Assembly: GCA_023433685.1 (NCBI GenBank)
Contig: JAEYUD010000175.1
Location: forward strand, 1-30,694
Direction of reading: 5' to 3'
DNA: 30,694 nucleotides
Source: Bacteroidota bacterium
Lineage (GTDB): Bacteria > Bacteroidota > Ignavibacteria > Ignavibacteriales > Ignavibacteriaceae
The position numbers and the translations under genes are program-made. The notes below the pieces were generated by a model. It had not been told where the DNA came from. It did not search any database and worked only from the letters and a program-made list of their open reading frames with translations. Positions 22,642-30,615 of this stretch are shown piece by piece. The stretch's first letter is position 1, and each line of letters begins with the position of its first letter.

Positions 22642-23553
22642 TTACTCTGCCCACTTCATCTCCTCGCGCCATTGCTCTTTTTCGCGTTTGCGTTGCTTGT
22701 TTTTATCCGAGAAGTAATTGTCGCCCGAGCGGTGACACTTCACGCAGTTCTTGTAATAGAGCACACCCACATCTTTGTGGCTTTTGGCGATTGCCTCTTC
22801 CTGATGCGCGTGGCAGTTGTAGCAAGTCCAGGTTTTGTGGTTGTCATCCGCCTTGTGGCAGTTCAGACATGAATTTGGGTGATTGTCATCGAAGACGAAG
22901 TGTTCATCGTGTTTGAAGGTTGAGGGCTTCCATGCCTTGGTGGTGTGGCATATCTCGCATGAGTTTTCGGTCTCGAACGATGAGTGCATCTGGTCGTCTG
23001 GTTTCACCTTCGCGTGGCAGAATGAGCATCTCGTTTTCTGATCTCCAAGCACGTTGTGGTTAAAGTATGCCTTCTTCCATGTTTCAGTTTCATGGCAGGT
23101 GCTGCACTGGTTTGGGGTTATGGTGTGAACCCCGTCCTGTGGCATTTGAAAGTCGTGACAGACTGTGCAGGCCACTTTGCCGCCAGCGCTGATCATTGAG
23201 TGTGAAAAGAGGCTGTCGGCAAGTTCTTTCGATCTTCCGGTATGTTCGAGGTGGCAGCGGAGGCAGTCGAGCCCGTCGATGTTCTTGTGGAGGCGGTTAA
23301 TCAGCTCATTTGCTTTAAAATCGGGGTTGGAAGTGGCGGAAACCAGTCCTGTCTTCTGTGGATCATGGCAGGCGACACATTTTTTTGAAACCGGTCCGCC
23401 GGGTATCTCGTGGCATTTTGAGCAGTCATTCTTTAGAAATTCGTGACCCTTGCTCATAAAACCGGGGTTGAGGGCAGTGTGTGGAGAAATGATGATGGCA
23501 ACAATTCCCAGAAGGAATGCGGCAACGAACCAGCCGGTAAATCTCAATTCCAC
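22642..23553 (-). CDS. Decaheme c-type cytochrome, membrane anchored (copy 2)
   Basis: A 303-residue paralogue of the cytochrome at 21025-21975: ten CxxCH sites, the same N-terminal anchor ('FVAAFLLGIVAIIISP'), and the same 'NPG...GHE(F/E)LKNDC' entry into the haem domain. It lacks the Gly-rich tail and ends in a short Lys/Arg/Glu segment. The start is GTG at 23553, giving VELRF; a longer open frame upstream (to 23637) lies entirely within the coding region of the b-type gene and carries no signal sequence, so it is rejected. It overlaps the upstream b-type gene by 10 bases. The role is electron transfer across the periplasm. Confidence 0.9.
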   Translation of the reverse strand: MELRFTGWFVAAFLLGIVAIIISPHTALNPGFMSKGHEFLKNDCSKCHEIPGGPVSKKCVACHDPQKTGLVSATSNPDFKANELINRLHKNIDGLDCLRCHLEHTGRSKELADSLFSHSMISAGGKVACTVCHDFQMPQDGVHTITPNQCSTCHETETWKKAYFNHNVLGDQKTRCSFCHAKVKPDDQMHSSFETENSCEICHTTKAWKPSTFKHDEHFVFDDNHPNSCLNCHKADDNHKTWTCYNCHAHQEEAIAKSHKDVGVLYYKNCVKCHRSGDNYFSDKNKQRKREKEQWREEMKWAE

Positions 23554-24101
23554 CCCCACAGCGCGAAAATCCCGAGGATGTGAAGGAGCGAGAGGGCAAG
23601 AAAGATGGCAGCGGCGGGTGTGTGTATCCGGCGCCATTTCATAACCCCGGGGTCTTGCAGGGCTTGTAGGTGTATCTCGCGCCAGGCCTGTAGCGGTGTG
23701 AAACCTTGACTGATCAGCGCCTCTTCGTCTGCCTTCATACTTGACATTACACCCGCGAGGGTGAACTTTACTATCATACCGCTAATTAGGAGGATCAGAA
23801 GCATTACCAGAGCAATAGAGGGGATCAGGGCGTTAAAATGCAGTCTGCCATGCGCAAGAAGCAGCATGCCACCGAGGCCGGCGAGCATTTCGTGCAGCCT
23901 GATCAGGGGGAACGATCTCCCGGGGGAGGTCAGGTCCCTCTTCGATAAAGAGTAGGTTAGAGAGGCGATTATAAGCAATATCCCCGGGACACCGAGGTAT
24001 TGCCCGATCCTGTTTGGGTGAAGCTCGTTTAGCCACCAGCCCGCGAGGATTGAGATAACTATCAGCACTGAAAATATCAGTGCCGGGTAAAGCCTCCTCA
24101 T
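23544..24101 (-). CDS. Small b-type cytochrome-like membrane protein (copy 2)
   Basis: A 185-residue paralogue of the protein at 21960-22520, with the same five-helix plan and all five candidate haem ligands in place ('RLHEMLAGLGG', 'AHGRLHFNA', 'RIHTPAAA', 'LLHILG'). The loop 'GFTPLQAWREI' matches 'GFTPEEIERDV' of copy 1, and both end in W-(G/S)-W before the stop. AGGA lies six bases before the ATG at 24101. It is the first gene of the cytochrome run; the terminator at 24211-24246 separates it from the genes upstream. Confidence 0.75.
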   Translation of the reverse strand: MRRLYPALIFSVLIVISILAGWWLNELHPNRIGQYLGVPGILLIIASLTYSLSKRDLTSPGRSFPLIRLHEMLAGLGGMLLLAHGRLHFNALIPSIALVMLLILLISGMIVKFTLAGVMSSMKADEEALISQGFTPLQAWREIHLQALQDPGVMKWRRIHTPAAAIFLALSLLHILGIFALWGWN

Positions 24102-24210
24102 TTTTTCCTGCAGCGTTAATTTGAAAAAATGAAGCGATCCCGTAAATTGAAAATCGCAAAAAGAAACTTACTAAATGAGAGCAGACAATGCAAGCAGGGA
24201 GGCTAAAATC

Positions 24211-24246
24211 AAAAAAATCCCCCACAAATTGTTGGGTCTGTGGGGG
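24211..24246 (-). terminator. Strong Rho-independent terminator of the mlaE-M24-TSUP run
   Basis: On the minus strand CCCCCACA (24246-24239) pairs perfectly with TGTGGGGG (24226-24219), loop 12 bases, followed by A and seven T's (24217-24211). It lies 37 bases after the TSUP stop codon and before the cytochrome promoter region. Confidence 0.85.
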
Positions 24247-24282
24247 GATATCACAATTTTTTGGGGGTTATTTCAAAAATAA

Positions 24283-24645
24283 CTACTTCTCAAACAGCAG
24301 TTTCGCCGCGTAAATGATAAGGAAGATGGCGAAGCCTTTCTTCAGATATACGGGATCCATGTCGATCGCGAATTTGGAGGCGATCCAGCTGCCGGCGATG
24401 AACATCACGATCATTATCGCCGCGGCTCTTACATCCACGAAGCCGGCTTTATAGTAGTTCATAAATGCCAGTATGCCGACCGGGGGTAGCAAGAACGCAA
24501 TGGACGTCCCCTGCGCGGTCTTCTGGTCGAACCCCAGAAGCAAGGTCAGTGCCGGGATGATGATCACCCCGCCGCCGATCCCAAAAAATCCGCCTAGCAC
24601 CCCGGCAAGCAAGCCGGTGATTATAAGGATAACTGTTTCGAGCAT
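24283..24645 (-). CDS. Half-size TSUP (TauE/SafE) transporter
   Basis: A 120-residue protein with about four membrane helices: 'GLLAGVLGGFFGIGGGVIII' is the hallmark of the TauE/SafE family, followed by 'GTSIAFLLPPVGILA' and 'GSWIASKFA'. Full-size members have seven to eight helices and about 250 residues; this one corresponds to one of the two internal repeats, so it should act as a dimer. Family members export sulfite or organosulfur anions; the substrate here is unknown. GAGGTAG, overlapping the upstream gene's last codons and stop, lies five bases before the ATG, so translation is coupled to the M24 peptidase gene. Confidence 0.85.
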   Translation of the reverse strand: MLETVILIITGLLAGVLGGFFGIGGGVIIIPALTLLLGFDQKTAQGTSIAFLLPPVGILAFMNYYKAGFVDVRAAAIMIVMFIAGSWIASKFAIDMDPVYLKKGFAIFLIIYAAKLLFEK

Positions 24646-24650
24646 GGGGG

Positions 24651-25838
24651 CTACCTCAACAGCATCAACTCGGTCTGCCGGTTGCTGAGCCAGTCGATTC
24701 CCGTGTCGGTTAACACGACCTCTTCCTCGATGGTTACGATGCCGTGATCGGCAACGAAGAGTCGGGGTTCGATGGTGAAGACCTGGTTTTTCTCCAACGG
24801 GATGAAGGGGAGGTTGCCGTATTTTTCCCAGGCGGGGAAGAGACCGGGGCCGGCATCATGGGCGACGCGGCCCACCTGATGTCCGAGGCCGTGGGGGTAT
24901 TCTTCGAATCCGTTCGAGGTTATGTGTCCGCGGGCGGCGGCATCAACCTCAACGCCGGTTATGCCGGGTTTAAGTGTTTCGGCTGCTTTGGTGATCGATG
25001 TTTTAAGTACATCGAAACCCCGTTTTACCTCGGCGGGAGCGTCGGTTTCATTATCTTTCAGGATGTACCAGGTGCGCTGGAGGTCAGAGCAGTAGCCTTT
25101 GTAGTTAACGCCGAAATCGATGTTTATCAGGTGCCCGCCTTCAACCTTACGGTTGGTTGGTCCCGCGTGCGCGCCGGCGGTGTCGGGGCCCGTGAACACG
25201 GCCGGACAGCTGTCGGCTTCCCATGCCACGGTAAGTCCGCGGTCGTGGGTGCGCTTGGTCATGAACGCGGCTATCTCTTTTTCGGTGCGGCCTACTGTGA
25301 TGAACTTGCCCACTTCATCGAATATCTCAAGTGTTATGGCAACTGCTTCACGCATTATCTTAAGCTCATCGGCTGATTTCCTTCCGCGGAGTGAGGAGAC
25401 GATGTTCTCTGATGAAACGAGTCGGTCGCCGTAAGGTGTGCCCGCGAAGTGATCGAGCAGCACTTTGTAAAGACCGAGGGTGAGTCCATCAGCAAGGTTC
25501 ATGCTCTTCGAGTAGTTCACGGCGATCGTTTTCGGATCCACTTCCTTCACGAACTCGAGGAGGGGTTCGCGGATCGATTTAACGTACCCCGTGATGTCGT
25601 CGAAAGTGCCGGCATCTTTCAGGTTCGCTATATCGAGCGAGCCGAGGATCGCCTTACGGTGTCCCTGTTTTGTGAGGATGAAAGCCGACTGCCATGTAAC
25701 ATTAACGCCCGCGATGGTATCGAGCACGGGATCGTGGATCGAAGCGCTCTCACGCACGAATGTGAGCCACATGTCGATGTTCTGCTCTTTAAGAATTTCA
25801 ATTGCCTGCTGTTGCTTCTGAAGAATAATGTCGTTCAT
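24651..25838 (-). CDS. M24-family metallopeptidase (Xaa-Pro type)
   Basis: A 395-residue cytoplasmic peptidase of the aminopeptidase P/prolidase type. The N-terminal half is the creatinase-like domain. The C-terminal pita-bread domain shows the five metal ligands: Asp in 'LINIDFGV', Asp in 'GYCSDLQRTW', His in 'PHGLGHQVGR', Glu in 'VFTIEPRLF' and Glu in 'VTIEEEVVL'. It probably removes N-terminal residues ahead of proline. GGAGA precedes the ATG at 25838 by about eight bases; a longer frame to 25901 overlaps mlaE and lacks a ribosome-binding site. It lies 37 bases downstream of mlaE. Confidence 0.88.
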   Translation of the reverse strand: MNDIILQKQQQAIEILKEQNIDMWLTFVRESASIHDPVLDTIAGVNVTWQSAFILTKQGHRKAILGSLDIANLKDAGTFDDITGYVKSIREPLLEFVKEVDPKTIAVNYSKSMNLADGLTLGLYKVLLDHFAGTPYGDRLVSSENIVSSLRGRKSADELKIMREAVAITLEIFDEVGKFITVGRTEKEIAAFMTKRTHDRGLTVAWEADSCPAVFTGPDTAGAHAGPTNRKVEGGHLINIDFGVNYKGYCSDLQRTWYILKDNETDAPAEVKRGFDVLKTSITKAAETLKPGITGVEVDAAARGHITSNGFEEYPHGLGHQVGRVAHDAGPGLFPAWEKYGNLPFIPLEKNQVFTIEPRLFVADHGIVTIEEEVVLTDTGIDWLSNRQTELMLLR

Positions 25839-25875
25839 TTTTTGATCTCCGTTAAAATTTGTGATGGAGCCCCTG

Positions 25876-26646
25876 TCAGAAGAGGAGGATCCAGAGAACA
25901 TAGTCGAGAATAAGAATTAGTGCCGCCGAGAGGACGAATGATCGAATTGTGGCGTTGCCCACGCCTTCAGCACCACCTCCCGTGCGGAGTCCGTTATGCA
26001 CACCGATAAGGGAAGTGACGGCTCCGAAAAACACCGTCTTCACGAGTCCCGTGAAGAGGTCGTAGAGTTTGAAATATTGTTTAACCGACTGAAAGAAGAC
26101 CGCCGATGACACCCCGAGGAAGTAGTTTGAAACCAGAAACGCGCCGAAAACGGCGATAAACGAGGCGAAAAGTGCCAGAATTGGCAGCATCACTATCGAG
26201 GCGAGGTATCTCGGCATGGCAAGAAAGCGGAAAGGGCTTATCGCCATGCTTTCCAGGGCGTCGATCTGCTCGGTTACCTTCATTGTGCCGAGTTCAGCGG
26301 CTATCGAGGCGCCAACCCTGCCGGCGATAACAATACCGGTGAGGACGGGCCCCAATTCGGTTACGATCGCGCGGCTCGTGGCGGCACCGAGGAACGAGAG
26401 GGGGGCTATCCCCTTAAGCTGGTAGGCGGCCTGCCAGGCGGCAACCGCGCCGGTGAAAACAGCGATTATCAGCACAAGGGGGAGCGAGCCCACGCCGATA
26501 TGCTCCATTTGGTAGAGCACCTGGCGACGGTTACGGAACATCTTGGGGAAGGCAACGAATATCCTGAACTGCAGGAGCGATATCTCCCCGAGCTCGGAGA
26601 TAAAGTCGAGAGTTTTTCTTCCAAGTTTTTCAAGCAGTCGAAGCAT
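25876..26646 (-). CDS. mlaE: MlaE-family ABC transporter permease
   Basis: A 256-residue integral membrane protein of the MlaE/YrbE family (phospholipid or related lipid transport between membranes). Diagnostic strings are 'ELGPVLTGIVIAGRVGASIAAELG' split over two helices, 'MKVTEQIDALESMAISP' (the ATPase-coupling helix) and 'MPRYLA'. Length is typical. In most genomes the ATPase (MlaF) and MCE protein (MlaD) genes follow directly; here the next gene is an M24 peptidase, so the partners must lie elsewhere, or upstream in a split arrangement. It is divergent from pckG. The symbol is used for the family. Confidence 0.88.
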   Translation of the reverse strand: MLRLLEKLGRKTLDFISELGEISLLQFRIFVAFPKMFRNRRQVLYQMEHIGVGSLPLVLIIAVFTGAVAAWQAAYQLKGIAPLSFLGAATSRAIVTELGPVLTGIVIAGRVGASIAAELGTMKVTEQIDALESMAISPFRFLAMPRYLASIVMLPILALFASFIAVFGAFLVSNYFLGVSSAVFFQSVKQYFKLYDLFTGLVKTVFFGAVTSLIGVHNGLRTGGGAEGVGNATIRSFVLSAALILILDYVLWILLF

Positions 26647-26715
26647 TGCGGATATCGCCGGAAACAGGGGTAAATCCGGCTCTTTTATTTGAAAAATGCG
26701 TTAAATTTAGTAGTT

Positions 26716-26738
26716 TTGAAAGTTCAATATTTTGAACT
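26716..26738. promoter_or_regulatory. Overlapping palindromes between mlaE and pckG
   Basis: AGTTCAA-TATT-TTGAACT (26721-26738) is a perfect 7-4-7 palindrome, and TTGAA-AG-TTCAA (26716-26727) overlaps it. They lie in the divergent gap, about 100 bases before the pckG start and 70 before mlaE. Such structures are usual for operators of dimeric regulators; the regulator is unknown. Confidence 0.5.
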
Positions 26739-26835
26739 GACATACGAGGATATCTATTAATTCAAATTTATTGTTGTTTACGGTCTGTAAAAATAAACAT
26801 AAGCGACAATATAATGAAACAACCGAGGTTTTAAG

Positions 26836-28632
26836 ATGACAACAAACAAAAAGCTGCTGAAGTGGGTCGAAGAAATGGCATCACTTTGCAAGCCAGACGC
26901 GGTTTATTGGTGCGACGGCTCAGAAGAAGAGTATAACCGTCTCGCCGGTGAGCTGGTAGCTGCCGGGACGTTCAGGAGACTGAACGACGAACTAAGGCCC
27001 AACAGCTATATCTGCATGTCCGATCCCAGTGACGTGGCGAGAGTTGAAGACAGAACATACATTTGCGCGGAGAAGAAGGAAGACGCGGGCCCAACCAACA
27101 ACTGGATGGCTCCTGCCGAAATGAAAAAGATACTTCTTGAACCGGGCTCAGGGCTGTTCGATGGCTGCATGAAGGGGCGCACGATGTACGTTATCCCTTA
27201 CAGCATGGGTCCGCTTGGCTCAAACATCGCTCACATTGGGGTGGAACTTACCGATTCCGCGTACGTTGTCTGTAACATGAAAATTATGACCAGAATGGGT
27301 CAAAAGGTTCTCGATCAGCTTGGCGACGGCGAGTTTGTGCCGTGCCTTCACTCGGTCGGAAAACCCCTCGCCGAAGGTGAAAAAGACGTGCCCTGGCCCT
27401 GCAATACCACCAAGTACATCGTTCACTTCCCTGAAGAGAGAGCAATAATGTCTTTCGGAAGTGGTTACGGTGGAAACGCGCTGCTTGGGAAGAAGTGCTT
27501 CGCCCTCAGGATCGCTTCTGTAATGGCCCGCGACGAAGGCTGGCTGGCAGAGCACATGCTTATTGTTGGCATCACCAACCCTGAAGGTGAAAAGAAGTAT
27601 ATCGCCGCGGCGTTCCCGAGCGCTTGCGGAAAAACCAACCTCGCGATGCTCACGCCTTCACTTCCCGGATGGAAAGTTGAAACCGTGGGTGATGATATCG
27701 CATGGATGAAGTTCGGTGCCGACGGTAGACTGTATGCCGTTAACCCTGAATATGGTTTCTTCGGCGTTGCCCCCGGTACATCGATGAAAACGAACGGTAA
27801 CGCGATTCTTTCAGCCCGTGCAAACTCGATCTTCACGAACGTTGCCCTAACCCCTGAAGGGGATATCTGGTGGGAAGGAATGACCGACGTGAAGCCGGCG
27901 CATCTTACCGACTGGAAGAACAGGCCCTGGACTCCTGAATCATCCGAGCCTTCATCGCATCCCAACTCAAGATTCACGGCCCCTGCCGGGCAATGTCCCG
28001 TGATCGATCCCGCGTGGGAAGATCCTGCCGGCGTGCCGATATCAGCTATCCTTTTCGGCGGAAGACGCGCCAAGGAAGTGCCCCTTGTGGCTGAAGCTTT
28101 CGACTGGACGCACGGCACTTTCATGGGCTCAACTGTTTCTTCAGAAACCACAGCGGCCGCCACCGGTGCTGTTGGTCAGATCAGACGCGATCCCTTCGCC
28201 ATGCTCCCGTTCTGCGGTTACAACATGGGTGACTATTTCGCTCACTGGATCGAGACAGGAAAAAATGCCGATCAGGCGAAACTTCCGAAAATATTCTATG
28301 TTAACTGGTTCCGCAAAGATGAGAACGGAAAGTTCATCTGGCCGGGATACGGTGAGAACATCCGCGTTCTTGAGTGGATATTCAACCGTGTTGATGGTGC
28401 CGATATCGCCGTTGAAACCCCGAAAGGGTTCCTCCCGAAACCGGGTTCACTCAACACCGAAGGCCTCGGTCTCTCAGATGAGAAAATGAGCGGACTCTTC
28501 GACGTGAACAAGGAATCGGGGCTCGCCGAGATGGAGAGCATAAGGAAGTATTACGATACTTTTGAAGGTCACGTGCCAAAAGAGCTTTACGACACGCTCG
28601 AGAAGATCGAAACGATGTACCATAAACTCTAA
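26836..28632 (+). CDS. pckG: Phosphoenolpyruvate carboxykinase (GTP)
   Basis: A 598-residue cytosolic enzyme converting oxaloacetate plus GTP to PEP, CO2 and GDP, a gateway for gluconeogenesis. GTP-class features are the R-loop region near 'ARVEDRTYIC' (68-77), 'SFGSGYGGNALLGKK' (206-220), the P-loop 'FPSACGKTN' (260-268) with its reactive Cys, 'VGDDIAWMKF' (284-293) and 'NPEYGFFGVAPGT' (303-315). The length equals that of the family. GAGG precedes the ATG by seven bases. It is followed directly by a strong terminator. A near-consensus TATAAT at 26810-26815 has no matching upstream box. Confidence 0.97.
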   Translation: MTTNKKLLKWVEEMASLCKPDAVYWCDGSEEEYNRLAGELVAAGTFRRLNDELRPNSYICMSDPSDVARVEDRTYICAEKKEDAGPTNNWMAPAEMKKILLEPGSGLFDGCMKGRTMYVIPYSMGPLGSNIAHIGVELTDSAYVVCNMKIMTRMGQKVLDQLGDGEFVPCLHSVGKPLAEGEKDVPWPCNTTKYIVHFPEERAIMSFGSGYGGNALLGKKCFALRIASVMARDEGWLAEHMLIVGITNPEGEKKYIAAAFPSACGKTNLAMLTPSLPGWKVETVGDDIAWMKFGADGRLYAVNPEYGFFGVAPGTSMKTNGNAILSARANSIFTNVALTPEGDIWWEGMTDVKPAHLTDWKNRPWTPESSEPSSHPNSRFTAPAGQCPVIDPAWEDPAGVPISAILFGGRRAKEVPLVAEAFDWTHGTFMGSTVSSETTAAATGAVGQIRRDPFAMLPFCGYNMGDYFAHWIETGKNADQAKLPKIFYVNWFRKDENGKFIWPGYGENIRVLEWIFNRVDGADIAVETPKGFLPKPGSLNTEGLGLSDEKMSGLFDVNKESGLAEMESIRKYYDTFEGHVPKELYDTLEKIETMYHKL

Positions 28633-28652
28633 TGGTTATTTAACTTTGTTCA

Positions 28653-28684
28653 GGCTGCCTTGCCCGCGCGGGGCAGCCTTTTTT
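28653..28684 (+). terminator. Rho-independent terminator of pckG
   Basis: GGCTGCC (28653-28659) pairs perfectly with GGCAGCC (28672-28678), loop GC-rich and able to pair further, followed by six T's (28679-28684). It starts 20 bases after the pckG stop and sits just before the end of the convergent tspO gene. Confidence 0.9.
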
Positions 28685-28688
28685 ATTG

Positions 28689-29156
28689 TCAGTTCAGCGC
28701 CCAGACCGTTCCATTCAGCACCGAGGCAAAGCTCACCCACAAGATGTACGGGATCTGCATCAGTGCCGCGCTCTTCTTCACGGGGTAGAATGTGTAGATC
28801 ATCCAGGCAACCGAAAGCCACACAAAAATGATCTCGAAGAAAGCAACGCCGATCAGTCTGAACTCAAAAAAGATAAAGCTCCAGGCAAAGTTAAGAGCCA
28901 ACTGTATGTAGAAAGCGTTAAGGGCCCTCTTCCGGAGTTCGCCCGGTTCAGCCTGAAGGATGAAATAGTATCCCACCCCCATCAGGATGTAGAGGAGGGT
29001 CCAGACGGGCCCAAAGAGCCAGTTCGGAGGGCTGAAAACGGGTTTTTGCAGGTAGACGTACCACTCCTTTATATTGGGGGTGGTGGCAAGTCCGGCAACA
29101 CTTCCCACCAGGAGGGGAAGGGCAACAGCGAGTAGAAGTTTAATGTACTTGTTCAT
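28689..29156 (-). CDS. tspO: TspO/MBR tryptophan-rich sensory protein
   Basis: A 155-residue membrane protein with five helices. The family core is present: 'WYVYLQKPVFSPPNWLFGPV' followed by 'WTLLYILMG', and the later 'QLALNFAWSFIFF'. TspO proteins bind porphyrins and cholesterol-like ligands and are linked to stress and tetrapyrrole handling; a link to the haem-rich proteins nearby is tempting but unproven. The ATG at 29156 is the family start; a longer frame to 29237 has no homology. GGAGA lies about 16 bases upstream, further than usual. It is divergent from the thioredoxin-fold gene. Confidence 0.92.
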   Translation of the reverse strand: MNKYIKLLLAVALPLLVGSVAGLATTPNIKEWYVYLQKPVFSPPNWLFGPVWTLLYILMGVGYYFILQAEPGELRKRALNAFYIQLALNFAWSFIFFEFRLIGVAFFEIIFVWLSVAWMIYTFYPVKKSAALMQIPYILWVSFASVLNGTVWALN

Positions 29157-29223
29157 GATTTTTGTTTTTTTTGATCTCCGGGAACAATCGTGCACACAGC
29201 CAGTATTAATAGAAGATATCCCG

Positions 29224-29242
29224 GAATATTCGCCCAATATTC
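29224..29242. promoter_or_regulatory. Perfect 7-5-7 palindrome between tspO and thioredoxin gene
   Basis: GAATATT-CGCCC-AATATTC lies in the 192-base divergent gap, 68 bases from the tspO start and 107 from the other gene. It is a plausible operator for one or both genes. No regulator is encoded in the window. Confidence 0.45.
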
Positions 29243-29348
29243 ATAAATTTGAAACCACGGAAACCCTCTTTAAGTTCACGCATCAAACAGTGGATCGCAT
29301 GATGGGTTTATCCCTTTAATTTAATTACCCTTTTATTGGAGAGTTGGA

Positions 29349-30071
29349 ATGAGACCGTTCACACGGATGTTTGCAATAATGTTGTTTTTATCTTTATCAG
29401 TGCTCGCGCAGGAGTTGAAGTGGTATAATCCCGCGGAGGGTTTTAAGCTCGCGATGGAGCAGGACAAGCGGGTGCTTCTCGACGCGTACACTGACTGGTG
29501 TGGCTGGTGCAAAGTGATGGATACCGCCACTTACGCGAAAGCGCCGGTTATCAAAGCGTTGAACGATGATTTCATCGCCATAAAGTACAATCCGGAGAAA
29601 GACGGGGATATCACCATAGCGGGCGAATCTCTCACCCCGGCACAGTTCGGTAAAAAATTCAAGATAACCGGCTATCCGGCTACCGCGTTCTTCGAGCATG
29701 ATGGAAAGTTTATTCAGACGGTTACGGGCTACATTGAAGCGGAAGAGTTCCACACGACGGTTCTCCCGTTCATCTTAAGCGACGATGCCACCACGAAGAA
29801 CTATGGTTCAATGAAGTATCTTGAAAAGCTTGACAAGGCAGCTGCCGCCGGGATGACCTCCGGTTTAACCATAGCTTATGCCATCATCTATCTTGAGGTG
29901 GAGGGCGACCAGGATAAAGCCATCGCCAAGCTCGCGGAAGTGGCGGCTGAAGATGCCAACTTCCCCGTTGCCGAAGCTCTGAAGAAATATGCCACCGACC
30001 CTCAAAACAACAGGCCAGGTGAGGAGATCAACAACAAAATAAAGGCTATTGTAGAGCAATATCTGCAATAA
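29349..30071 (+). CDS. Exported thioredoxin-fold protein
   Basis: A 240-residue protein with a signal peptide (about residues 1-21, ending LAQ) and a thioredoxin domain: active site 'DWCGWCKVM' (Cys51, Cys54) and the cis-Pro 'ITGYPATAFF' (about residues 106-115). The C-terminal ~85 residues are helical, with a tetratricopeptide-like look ('AYAIIYLEVEGDQDKAIAKL'). It probably works as a periplasmic thiol-disulfide reductase, perhaps in cytochrome c or other oxidised-protein maturation, which would suit the multihaem cytochromes. GGAGAG lies upstream of the ATG. It is convergent with the next gene, eight bases apart. Confidence 0.85.
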   Translation: MRPFTRMFAIMLFLSLSVLAQELKWYNPAEGFKLAMEQDKRVLLDAYTDWCGWCKVMDTATYAKAPVIKALNDDFIAIKYNPEKDGDITIAGESLTPAQFGKKFKITGYPATAFFEHDGKFIQTVTGYIEAEEFHTTVLPFILSDDATTKNYGSMKYLEKLDKAAAAGMTSGLTIAYAIIYLEVEGDQDKAIAKLAEVAAEDANFPVAEALKKYATDPQNNRPGEEINNKIKAIVEQYLQ

Positions 30072-30078
30072 CGGCCGC

Positions 30079-30567
30079 TCACGGTTCCGGAGCGTAGAAC
30101 AGGTCGTCGAGTTTTATCTCTTTCTGACGGTTGTTGATGAATTTTTTAAGCTCATCCTCTGAGTTAAGACCATGCCGGTCGCAGAACGGGTTCAGCGAAA
30201 CAAGCCGCAGTACCTGAAACTCTTCGATCGCCTCTTTATAGAGCTCAACCAGATCGTTCTGTGCCTTTTCATACTTTTTACCGCCGGGAAAGGGATGCTT
30301 CACCAGGAAGGCGTCCCTTTTCTTGTCGAACTCGTCAAAACATCCGAACATCTGCCCCATGATGAGAACCGCGAAGTTGTTAAGAAAAGGCTCTTCAAGC
30401 TCCGCGAGGTCGTCGGAAAGCCTTTCATACTCCTCCATCAGCGGCTCGAGAACCGTGTCAGCTTCTTCATCACTCAGCCGGCCCTTCTTTTCACCCATGT
30501 CCAGTATCAGTTCTGTAATTCTGGGTGCCATTTCCGAAAATCCGTGCAGTGCGTTTTCGAAGTCCAT
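30079..30567 (-). CDS. Acidic helical protein of unknown function
   Basis: I do not recognise this 162-residue protein. It is soluble, rich in Glu, Asp, Leu and Lys, and apparently all-helical ('DEEADTVLEPLMEEYERLSD', 'YEKAQNDLVELYKEAIEEFQ'). No signal, membrane helix or metal site is seen. AAGGAA precedes the ATG at 30567 by eight bases and a palindrome lies just upstream. It ends eight bases from the convergent thioredoxin-fold gene. Confidence 0.7.
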   Translation of the reverse strand: MDFENALHGFSEMAPRITELILDMGEKKGRLSDEEADTVLEPLMEEYERLSDDLAELEEPFLNNFAVLIMGQMFGCFDEFDKKRDAFLVKHPFPGGKKYEKAQNDLVELYKEAIEEFQVLRLVSLNPFCDRHGLNSEDELKKFINNRQKEIKLDDLFYAPEP

Positions 30568-30603
30568 GTTGCTGTTCCTTCCGGATTATGTGAGAATCTT
30601 GAG

Positions 30604-30615
30604 GCTAAATTTAGC
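30604..30615. promoter_or_regulatory. Perfect palindrome upstream of the last gene
   Basis: GCTAAATTTAGC is a 12-base perfect palindrome 37 bases upstream of the ATG of the acidic helical protein gene, where an operator could overlap the promoter. AT-rich palindromes of this size can arise by chance. Confidence 0.3.

Noticed and set aside
23554..23637. N-terminal extension of decaheme copy 2 (28 extra residues)
   Set aside because: The extension lies entirely within the coding region of the upstream b-type gene and lacks signal features; the GTG at 23553 matches the start used in copy 1.
24744..25376. A 210-residue + strand frame over the M24 peptidase gene
   Set aside because: It is a long shadow frame in GC-rich DNA; the opposite strand carries all five metal ligands of the M24 family.
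26810..26815. TATAAT as a pckG promoter
   Set aside because: No -35 match at the right distance, and the transcript would begin only about 14 bases before the start codon.
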